Of a DNA stretch of 7,810 nucleotides, positions 1 to 6,074 are shown in pieces (the first letter of the stretch is position 1; the number at the start of each line of letters is the position of its first letter). A program made the position numbers and the translations under genes. The stretch comes from JBGOUJ01 sp041477005 (GTDB lineage: Bacteria; Acidobacteriota; Terriglobia; Bryobacterales; JACQDG01): contig JBGOUJ010000374.1 of NCBI GenBank assembly GCA_041477005.1, positions 1 to 7,810 on the forward strand, read 5' to 3'. Under the pieces are notes generated by a model. It did not search any database. It was not told the origin of the DNA and saw only the letters and a program-made list of their open reading frames with translations.

Positions 1-1519
1 AGGGTTCGGAGAGGCTCAAGCCGACCGCGGGCTGCTGCAGAGGATCCTGGGCGCCTCCCGCGCCCTGGAACTGATAGTCGGGAAGCTTCGGCGGCGGACT
101 GCCGGCGCCGGAGACGGCGAAGGTCTTATCGTCGATGGCCAGCGTGTTGGTCGTGGCGCCGGTGTTGCGCGGTGCAAATAGCAGCGTGAAGGAGCAGCTT
201 GCGCCAGGGTCGAGGTTCTTCGGAAGCGGCGGTAGATCGCTCAAAGACAGATCGGGCGACGTCCGATTCAGCATGATCCCGTGAATCGAAGCCGCCGCGG
301 AGCCGGCATTCGTCACCGTGACAGTCACCTGGGATGAGCGGCCGACCGCAGCGGTGGGCAGGAACACCGTACCGTTGGGCTGGACGCCGGCGCCTCCGTA
401 AGAATAGGTGAACTGTGTGGCCAATCCCGTGCCGGTGAGCGAGAAGTTGTCATTCCCGATACGCAGGCTCCCCGTCGCGCTGCCGCCCTGCTGCGGGTTG
501 AAGGTCAGCGTAAGGACAAAAGTATCTTTGGGATGCATCGTCAACGGCAGGGCAGGCAAGGAGGTGACGGCGAAAGCCGCCCCCGTGGCGCCGATGGCGC
601 CAATCTGCCCATCCGCGGTCCCACGATTCGACACACGCACCGCTACGCTGATCGGCGAGCCTACCAGCGTGTCGGGCAAGCGCAACGGATCGCCCGCCCC
701 GAAACTCTGGGTGCTGTCGGGCAGCACGAGCTCGTAAGCGAAGGCCGGGCCGCTCCCGACTCCCTGCAGAATTACCGGGAAGCTCCCGCTAGCCAATCCG
801 AGGTTGAGCTGGCCCGAGGCCGGCCCGTTCGCCTGAGGCGTGAAGCGGAGGTTGAAGCGAAGGCTCGAGTTCGCGTCCACCGGCGCCGGGACGAGCGGCA
901 GGTTCAGAAGCTGGAACGAGTCGCCGGAGACGCTCAGGCTGTTGACGAGTCCTTTGCTCGTTCCTTTGTTCGTGATGACCACGGTGGCTGTGCTGCTCGA
1001 GCTGACCGCGGTGGAAGGAAACGTCAGCGTGCCCCCGGAAGCGAGCGGGAACGCGTTGTTGTCCGCCGCCATCGAATAGCTGACCGTGAAGGCCGGCGCC
1101 GTTCCGACAATAAGAAATGCCAGCAATCCGGAGGCGGTCGTGCCGTCGGCCTTCAGTTCGGCGACCGCCACAGCGAGCTGCGTCTGCACGCTGTCGGGCC
1201 CTGTGGGGAGATAACTCAGGCTGAAGGACGCTGAACGGTTGGAGCTAAGGGTGGCGGGAAACGATGACGCGCCGGCCATAGTGATGGCGCTCGAGCCCAG
1301 AAGCTGTGGCGGCGAGATGGTGAGCGTCCCGGAGCCTGGATAGTAGATCGTGAGCTTGAGCAGGGTCTCCGTCCCGACGGCCGGCGCGGCCACGTTGAGC
1401 ACGCTTCCGTTGGCGACGGAAGTGGCCTGGTCGCCCTGCTGTGCGGTGATGAAGAGCGAAGTCTGCGCCTGAAGAAGAGAGACGCCCAAAAAAGCGACCA
1501 AAGCGGGCATGATTCGCAT
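1..1519 (-). CDS. Secreted protein with tandem choice-of-anchor-D/ASH-like beta-sandwich domains (3' end outside window)
   Basis: The frame stays open for 506 codons from the ATG at 1519 to the window edge, so the C-terminus is missing. Residues 1-18 form a signal peptide (MRIMPALVAFLGVSLLQA). Four domains of about 110 residues follow, roughly 20-140, 143-256, 259-367 and 370-474. Domains 2-4 share a plan: an F-x-Y/S-Y-like opening, a strand ending in V-x-V-T/S-N-x-G, a hydrophobic L-P-x-L-P turn, then F-x-L-x-F-x-P, a G-x-L strand and a closing G-x-G. This matches the ASPM/SPD-2/Hydin or choice-of-anchor-D group, which are Ig-like folds in exported proteins. A new domain begins near residue 480. 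The start lies 4 nt after the upstream stop (TAA, 1524-1526) with no clear Shine-Dalgarno, suggesting translational coupling; an alternative ATG is at 1510. The role is unknown; adhesion or surface scaffolding is inference. No catalytic motif is visible. Confidence 0.85.
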   Translation of the reverse strand, partial: MRIMPALVAFLGVSLLQAQTSLFITAQQGDQATSVANGSVLNVAAPAVGTETLLKLTIYYPGSGTLTISPPQLLGSSAITMAGASSFPATLSSNRSASFSLSYLPTGPDSVQTQLAVAVAELKADGTTASGLLAFLIVGTAPAFTVSYSMAADNNAFPLASGGTLTFPSTAVSSSSTATVVITNKGTSKGLVNSLSVSGDSFQLLNLPLVPAPVDANSSLRFNLRFTPQANGPASGQLNLGLASGSFPVILQGVGSGPAFAYELVLPDSTQSFGAGDPLRLPDTLVGSPISVAVRVSNRGTADGQIGAIGATGAAFAVTSLPALPLTMHPKDTFVLTLTFNPQQGGSATGSLRIGNDNFSLTGTGLATQFTYSYGGAGVQPNGTVFLPTAAVGRSSQVTVTVTNAGSAAASIHGIMLNRTSPDLSLSDLPPLPKNLDPGASCSFTLLFAPRNTGATTNTLAIDDKTFAVSGAGSPPPKLPDYQFQGAGGAQDPLQQPAVGLSLSEP

Positions 1520-1523
1520 GGCG

Positions 1524-2558
1524 TTAGTCTGTGGTTTGCGCCGGCACAAAGTAGACGGCGGCCGGCGGCTGGGCCTGCAGGATGAACAGCGGGCCGCCCG
1601 GCACGGTTCGCGTGTTCAGCAGGAAGATGTCGCTCGCGAGCGGGCTGAGCGTCGCCGGCGCCACGTCCAGGTCCAGAGTCTGCAAAATGCTCCGCGATGG
1701 GATGTCGAAAAGGCTGACGGTCGGGTGTTCAACGGGAGGATGTCGCTGGCGAAACGGCTGAGGACCGCCCTGGCCATTGGCCACGGCCAGCAGGTGTCCA
1801 CCCTGCGCGAGTGCGATTCCGACCGGATCGGGTACCTTGTCCCTCCCCTCGGCAAAGATGGAGGCGTCGAGTGTGGTGGCGGCGTTCGAAATCTGCCAGA
1901 TCCGGCGGGCAGCGCGATCGACGGCGAACAGATTCTGCCCGGTTGAGTCGAAAACGGCGGCCGTGGGATTCCGCGCCGGAGCCAGGAGCAGGATCGGCCG
2001 TCCGCCGTCCCCTAGCAGATACAGGCCGCCGGATGTTTGGTCCGTTACACCCGCTATCAGCCGCGCGGCATCATTGCCGATCGCCAGCGTCGTGAGTGCT
2101 CCAGGCAACATCGTCAGATCGAGGGGGTTGTCTGCAGCCGGCGCGCGGTCGAGATGGCGCACGATCAGCAGGCGCTGCGTGGCTGCCGAATACACCGCCG
2201 CCGTGCGCGAGTCGGCGGACCAGGCAACCTGGTCCCACGCGGCGAAGCCCGTTTGGAGCATCACCATGCTCCCGGGCTGGCGTAAGTCGGGGACCGCCAG
2301 CAGGGCGTCGTCTTTCACGACCAGGGCGATGGTTGCGCCGGGCCCCAGTGATGCCTGAGCGAGCTGGCCCAGCACCGCCCGGCCGAGGTAGGCGGAACCG
2401 GGATAGCCAACCAATGGCCTGATCGACTTGGCCACGGGATCGTACACGAATCCGATGCTCGGACCCTGCAGCGAGGTCGATTGCGCACTCCCCGGAATTC
2501 CAAAAACCAGGGGGAGAGCCAAAAACACGAAGGAGAGATTCCACCTCATGGCGTTCAT
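1524..2558 (-). CDS. Secreted beta-propeller-like (YncE/WD40-type) protein of unknown function
   Basis: This encodes about 344 residues. Residues 1-25 are a signal peptide with an R/N start, a hydrophobic core and a likely cut after GSA. The rest consists of short repeated strands typical of YncE- or WD40-like propellers, for example VAWSADSRTAAVYS, AAVFDSTGQNLFAVD, PVGIALAQGGHLLAVA and TVSLFDIPSRS, with a blade period of roughly 40-45 residues. No enzymatic motif is seen, so a binding or scaffold role is inferred. I prefer the ATG at 2558 because GGAGGAGC lies between it and the upstream stop (TGA, 2567-2569). A GTG at 2570 overlapping that stop would add four residues, and an ATG at 2549 is also possible. 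Residues about 266-281 (G-G-P-Q-P-F-R-Q-R-H...) do not look like a propeller strand and coincide with an out-of-frame copy of DNA found about 113 bp downstream in the gene. It is the middle gene of a three-gene unit. Confidence 0.8.
   Translation of the reverse strand: MNAMRWNLSFVFLALPLVFGIPGSAQSTSLQGPSIGFVYDPVAKSIRPLVGYPGSAYLGRAVLGQLAQASLGPGATIALVVKDDALLAVPDLRQPGSMVMLQTGFAAWDQVAWSADSRTAAVYSAATQRLLIVRHLDRAPAADNPLDLTMLPGALTTLAIGNDAARLIAGVTDQTSGGLYLLGDGGRPILLLAPARNPTAAVFDSTGQNLFAVDRAARRIWQISNAATTLDASIFAEGRDKVPDPVGIALAQGGHLLAVANGQGGPQPFRQRHPPVEHPTVSLFDIPSRSILQTLDLDVAPATLSPLASDIFLLNTRTVPGGPLFILQAQPPAAVYFVPAQTTD
1603..1762 (-). repeat. Imperfect direct repeat inside the propeller gene, copies in different frames
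   Basis: Copy A at 1717-1762 and copy B at 1603-1649 align with about 38 of 47 positions identical and one single-base gap. The offset of 113 bp at the left end of the genes' shared block is not a multiple of three, so the copies are read in different frames. Copy B in the gene frame reads LSPLASDIFLLNTRT. Copy A, read in the shifted frame, gives LSRFASDILPLNTRP (10 of 15 identical), while in the gene frame it gives a P/R/H/Q-rich stretch. Identity was counted by eye. Confidence 0.75.
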
Positions 2559-2566
2559 GCTCCTCC
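2559..2566 (-). promoter_or_regulatory. Ribosome binding site of the propeller gene
   Basis: GGAGGAGC sits directly between the stop of the upstream Ig-like gene and the ATG at 2558. With the GAGG that starts in the stop codon the spacing to the ATG is about 6 nt. This favours 2558 over the overlapping GTG at 2570, for which this motif would lie inside the coding region. Confidence 0.55.
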
Positions 2567-3178
2567 TCACTTGGGACCGCCGACGGTGATAGGTCCGGGG
2601 CTCACCGTGATCCCGGCAGCCGCTGCGCCGCCATCACCGCCGCGAGTGGCGACATAGACGCCAATCGCCGCTCCTGCGACCCCCGCCACCCCCAGCAGGA
2701 TCCACTTCAGGGAGCCGCTGCCCTGGGACAGTTTGGACTGTTTGGGCGGCCGCGACTCTTTCAGGGAGTTGATCTGCCGAATCTCCGCCGCTTGGGTGCG
2801 TTCGCCGTCATAGGCTTTAACCGCCACCACAAAGGGCCCCGGGATCTCGTTCATCCGATAGCCGCTGGCCGCCGCCTGACCTTGGGCGTTCGTCTTCGTT
2901 TCACGAACCAACTGATTCCCCGGGAACAGAGCGCCGGGACCCGACGCGGGGAGCTCAAAAACAACTCTCGCGCTCTCCACGGGACGATCGTTCAGATCCC
3001 GCACCTCCACTACCGGCGGAGTCACTTGACTCGATGGAATGCTGTTGATGGCCCCTTCACCGGCCAGCAGGAGAATCTTGAGTCCGCCGCCGGTTCCATG
3101 TACGTAAGGATCGGCCGCCCCGGCTGGAAGCGCCAGCAACGGACACATCAATAGAGCCAGAACCGCTTGGTAAGACAT
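2567..3178 (-). CDS. Exported Ig-like (Big_1-type) protein with C-terminal membrane helix
   Basis: This encodes 203 residues. Residues 1-21 are a signal peptide (hydrophobic core AVLALLMCPLLALPAG). Residues about 50-122 resemble a bacterial Ig-like domain 1: PPVVEVRDLNDRPVESARVVFELP followed by T-x-A-x-G-Q-A and a closing PGPFVVAVKA strand, the usual pattern for Big_1/invasin-like modules. A charged linker at about 130-157 leads to one hydrophobic segment at about 158-177, followed by R-G-G and a Gly/Ala/Pro-rich tail. The topology suggests a periplasmic or surface Ig domain tethered to a membrane. The start ATG has AGGAG five bases upstream. It is the first gene after a 187-bp gap and so probably heads the three-gene unit, with its stop 8 nt before the next preferred ATG. 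The function is unknown; an accessory or anchoring role for the two following secreted proteins is inference. Confidence 0.8.
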   Translation of the reverse strand: MSYQAVLALLMCPLLALPAGAADPYVHGTGGGLKILLLAGEGAINSIPSSQVTPPVVEVRDLNDRPVESARVVFELPASGPGALFPGNQLVRETKTNAQGQAAASGYRMNEIPGPFVVAVKAYDGERTQAAEIRQINSLKESRPPKQSKLSQGSGSLKWILLGVAGVAGAAIGVYVATRGGDGGAAAAGITVSPGPITVGGPK

Positions 3179-3183
3179 GGTTG

Positions 3184-3188
3184 CTCCT
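3184..3188 (-). promoter_or_regulatory. Ribosome binding site (AGGAG) of the Ig-like gene
   Basis: On the minus strand AGGAG is followed by five bases (CAACC) and the ATG at 3178, which is ideal spacing. It confirms the start of the first gene in the left-hand unit. Confidence 0.7.
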
Positions 3189-3234
3189 GGATGGAAAGGA
3201 TTTGGACTGCTTGCGATAAAACTGTCTACTGAGG

Positions 3235-3291
3235 CTCGCGCAATACAATGACGTCAGCAGGCTCGAAGCCTCTGTCATCGTATTGTGCGAG
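3235..3291. repeat. Long imperfect inverted repeat with inner palindrome (hairpin element)
   Basis: The arms at 3235-3252 and 3274-3291 are complementary at 16 of 18 positions. In RNA from either strand one of the two mismatches becomes a G-U pair. Between them lies a second perfect palindrome, AGGCT-CGA-AGCCT, at 3259-3271. The segment AGCCTC (3267-3272) can also pair with GAGGCT at 3231-3236, outside the main stem, so alternative folds exist. No T-run follows the stem in the minus-strand direction, so it is not a standard intrinsic terminator. It could be an mRNA-stabilising or attenuating structure, a REP/MITE-like unit or a regulator site. Confidence 0.7.
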
Positions 3292-3365
3292 ACGTCAGGA
3301 GCCAGAAGCCAGGATGAACACCCGGCCAAACGACACGTGGCGCGCAAAGACTTCAGACGCGCTGT

Positions 3366-6023
3366 TTAGAATTGCTGCTCAGATTCGCGGCTCCTGGGAA
3401 GGCTCCCGCGTAAAAGAACGGGAGGCCCGGTCCAGACGCTGATTCGGGCTTCGCTCGAATCGCCGTTCAGAAAGTGCGCCACCAAGGCCAGGCTATGCGC
3501 TGTGCCGGGCAGCTCTTGGGAGAGGTCGCACGTAAACTGCTGGGAGGACGGGGTGGAATCCACCACCAATCCGTCCAGCAGCAGGTCGATCGCGCCCAAC
3601 TGGCTGTGATCTTCGACCGCAGCCGTGACCGTCACCCGGTCCGACAGCAAGGACCCGGCATCGGGTGAGGCAATGGAGACAGATGGCGCCATCGCCGCGG
3701 CGGCGTCGGCCGGCTGAAAAAGCCAGATGACGGTTTCTCCCGGATGTAACGACACAGTCCCGTTCTGGCTGTTCGGAGCTGTGGCGCTGCTGCTCGAGCC
3801 ACCCAGCAGGCGATACATCTTGACTGTGGAAGCGTCGGGGTATCGGTAGGGCGTAAAGTCCAGCGCCGCCGTCGCGTCGGACTCGGAGAAGTTGATGGCC
3901 ATGAACAACCGGCTGCGCGGTCCGCCCCGCGCCGCCGTGACGAAGCCGGCGCCGAGATTCAAAGCGTTGATCCTTGGCTGAAGCAGATACGGCTCGAGCT
4001 TCTGGATCAGGTTGAACACCGCCGCCGTGGCGCGCCAGCGGTCGGTGCCCGTTTGGAACGGTTCCGCGCCCGTCTGCAGGTTGCCCTGGCCGATCTTGGC
4101 CCGCGTGCGGGTGGACTTCCAGGCGGCGGAATCAAACGCGTACGCCCGCACTCCGGCCGTCCCGGCCGCGACCGCAAGCATCGGCTGGGCCGCGCAGAGC
4201 TCCGGCCTGATCCAGCCTCCGGACTGGAGCCGATCCTGGCCGAGGGCGAACTCGTTGCCCGGCCCCAGCTTGACATAGAAGGCGCCGGTGACGGACACCT
4301 GCATCAGCATCGGCTTGTCCAATTGCAGCACCGGGAACCGGCCCACGGTCGCGTACTCCTGTCCTGCCTGGATCTGCGGCAGCGACGGGCCCGAGGGATA
4401 TGCCGCGCGCCAGTCAAGTTTGTCCCAGAACAGGCTGGCGTACCCGGCAAACTGCGGATCGCCCAGCCAGTTGCCCGCGTCCGCGTTGCCGGCCACGGCA
4501 GCCACCGGCCAAGTAATCGCCGGTCTGCCGCTGACGCCGTTTATGATGCTCATGAGCTGCAGGAAGCTGTCGTTCGGCAACGGGGGAGTCAGTTTCTGCC
4601 ACCGCCCGTCGGTCGGTTTCGGGGTGTTGCCCCACTGAAATGTCACCTCGTCGGTCATCTCCACGCCCAAGACCAGCTTGCTGTCCCGCGCACTGCTGAA
4701 AGCGTGCTGGATGGCCTGCGCCGACCACGGATTCTGGATGCTGTTGGCCATCTCGGAGGGGGTGCGGGCGATGTCGTCGCCGGTGAGCAGCAGGCTCATT
4801 TGATAGCGGTTCGCGTCGTTCTGCAGCTTGTTCCACGTCGCGTCCCATCCTTTGGCCCAGGTGGCGTAATCCGGCTGGTGGTTGTCGGCCGGGTTGCTGT
4901 ACAACGAGTTGGTCAGCGTGTTGATGGCGGCCGCACGAACCTGGTCGGCCAGCCCGGGAGTGTTATCCATCTCGGTGGTGCTCAGGTTGAACATGCTGCG
5001 CACAAAGAACGAGCGGCCCGGTTGGTAGCTTGTCGCCACCTGGCCATCGCGCGTGAAGTGTGGGAGTCCCGGCTGGCTGGCCACTAGCGCCCGAAACGAG
5101 GCGCTGTATCCCGCCGAGGTGACCGTCACGTCCGCCTCACCCGCGGCTTGGGCCACGATCTGCCCATCCTGGATCGCAACGACGCCCGCCGCGGAGCTGC
5201 CGGCGCTCAGGTTGCCCGCGCCGATAGCTTCCACGTCGCCGTTGGTATAGATCCATTGCGCTTCGAGCGGCAGACTCTGGCCGGGGGTGAGAAAGACCTC
5301 GCGCCAGCGCGGCCGCAGCTCCTGCAACGCTCGCCCGTTGTCGAAGGTCGCTCGTGTCTGCTGCATCGCCAGCGGCGGAGCGCCGCGCGCGGAGGAATAG
5401 GCGGCCACGAATAACTCATGTTGCCCGTTGGCAAACCGCCGGGTATCCAGCGGAACCGCGCCGCTATTGCCGCTGAACACGACTTGCAGCAGCCGGCCGT
5501 CCACAAAAAACATAAACGCCTCGACTGCCTGCATCGCCGCGTAGCCACGGCTCACGAGGTCGGACGCTTCCGAGGGTGCAATCGTTCGATTCGCCTGGAC
5601 TTTCCACTGCACTTGGCCGCCGAGAGGGTGCGTCAGATCCGGAGACAGGGTCTGAATGACGCCAGTCCCGTTGGCGATGGTAAGAGAAATTTCCGGCGTG
5701 CTGATGACGGTCGCCCCGTCCGCCGTCTTTGCCATAGCCCGCAGTGTTGCCGGGCCATCCCACGCGCCCGCCGATGGCCAGGTGTAACCAAAGGGCGGGC
5801 GGGTGAGCAGCGGGCCCAGCTCGCGGCCGTTCAGGAAATACTGGACGCTCGCCAGAGCCGGAGTCTGGCTGAGATCCAAGGAAAGAACGAGATTCCCTTT
5901 CACTGTGCTGGCTTGCGCCGGTGAAGTGATTGTGAGGGCCGCGGGATCGGCCGAGGCAGCGACCGAGAGGAGACACAGCGCCGCCGCCCACAGTCCGCCG
6001 GCCCATCCGGATTTCCGTCTCAT
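3366..6023 (-). CDS. Large secreted multidomain protein: Ig-like modules around a possible glycosidase-like core
   Basis: Starting from the ATG at 6023 this is 885 residues with a signal peptide at 1-25 (RRK start, hydrophobic core, cut after ASA). Then come an Ig-like domain at about 28-118 (ITSPAQASTVKG...FLNG), a second beta-sandwich at about 122-235 and a Big_2-like module at about 238-315 (QIVAQAAGEADVTVTSAG). A mixed alpha/beta region at about 320-700 has aromatic- and acid-rich segments such as GVEMTDEVTFQWG and RAYAFDSAAWKS, followed by a beta-sandwich at about 705-772 and a last Ig-like domain at about 780-868. The order N-Ig/core/C-sandwich resembles secreted glycoside hydrolases, but I cannot assign a family or catalytic pair. 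Start choice is uncertain: in-frame ATGs lie at 6065, 6053, 6041 and 6035, and a GTG at 6083. The 6023 start has GAGG six bases upstream and gives the cleanest signal peptide; the one at 6065 overlaps the upstream stop. Confidence 0.8.
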   Translation of the reverse strand: MRRKSGWAGGLWAAALCLLSVAASADPAALTITSPAQASTVKGNLVLSLDLSQTPALASVQYFLNGRELGPLLTRPPFGYTWPSAGAWDGPATLRAMAKTADGATVISTPEISLTIANGTGVIQTLSPDLTHPLGGQVQWKVQANRTIAPSEASDLVSRGYAAMQAVEAFMFFVDGRLLQVVFSGNSGAVPLDTRRFANGQHELFVAAYSSARGAPPLAMQQTRATFDNGRALQELRPRWREVFLTPGQSLPLEAQWIYTNGDVEAIGAGNLSAGSSAAGVVAIQDGQIVAQAAGEADVTVTSAGYSASFRALVASQPGLPHFTRDGQVATSYQPGRSFFVRSMFNLSTTEMDNTPGLADQVRAAAINTLTNSLYSNPADNHQPDYATWAKGWDATWNKLQNDANRYQMSLLLTGDDIARTPSEMANSIQNPWSAQAIQHAFSSARDSKLVLGVEMTDEVTFQWGNTPKPTDGRWQKLTPPLPNDSFLQLMSIINGVSGRPAITWPVAAVAGNADAGNWLGDPQFAGYASLFWDKLDWRAAYPSGPSLPQIQAGQEYATVGRFPVLQLDKPMLMQVSVTGAFYVKLGPGNEFALGQDRLQSGGWIRPELCAAQPMLAVAAGTAGVRAYAFDSAAWKSTRTRAKIGQGNLQTGAEPFQTGTDRWRATAAVFNLIQKLEPYLLQPRINALNLGAGFVTAARGGPRSRLFMAINFSESDATAALDFTPYRYPDASTVKMYRLLGGSSSSATAPNSQNGTVSLHPGETVIWLFQPADAAAAMAPSVSIASPDAGSLLSDRVTVTAAVEDHSQLGAIDLLLDGLVVDSTPSSQQFTCDLSQELPGTAHSLALVAHFLNGDSSEARISVWTGPPVLLRGSLPRSRESEQQF

Positions 6024-6038
6024 CCCAGGCCTCATCCA

Positions 6039-6074
6039 CATTGTCCAACCCATTATCCAACCCATTATCCAACC
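6039..6074 (-). repeat. Three-copy 12-bp tandem repeat spanning a stop/start junction
   Basis: On the minus strand GGTTGGATAATG occurs at 6074-6063 and 6062-6051, and a one-base variant GGTTGGACAATG at 6050-6039. The first unit holds both the transferase stop (TAA, 6067-6065) and the overlapping ATG (6065-6063). Each unit adds an ATG in the frame of the secreted protein and the residues G-W-I/T-M. As 12 is a multiple of three, copy-number change would keep the frame. Confidence 0.9.

Larger units (their letters stand above)
3179..3365. other. Intergenic region between the two gene units
   Basis: This 187-bp stretch is the only sizeable gap in the window and has no supported ORF. It contains the 57-bp inverted-repeat element described separately, a perfect 8-bp palindrome TGACGTCA at 3249-3256 with a related GACGTCAG at 3291-3298, and a short minus-strand repetition (TGGCTTC/TGGCTCC) near 3299-3313. 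It must contain either a promoter for the left-hand genes or read-through from the right-hand genes. I see no convincing -35/-10 pair. Confidence 0.6.

Noticed and set aside
533..1234. Plus-strand open frame of 233 codons opposite the ASH-domain gene
   Set aside because: Arg/Glu/Gly-rich low-information translation, antisense to a clear signal-peptide protein with repeated domains; a shadow frame.
3205..3245. Possible minus-strand promoter (TTGCGC, 17-bp gap, TTTATC) upstream of the Ig-like gene
   Set aside because: Each hexamer matches the consensus at only three of six positions, so it is not supportable from sequence alone.
3235..3291. Intrinsic terminator for the right-hand operon
   Set aside because: The stem is AT/GC mixed, has a branched interior and is not followed by a T-run on either strand.
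4053..5087. Plus-strand open frame of 344 codons opposite the large secreted protein
   Set aside because: Composition typical of antisense frames in GC-rich genes, no recognisable domain, and no convincing ribosome binding site.
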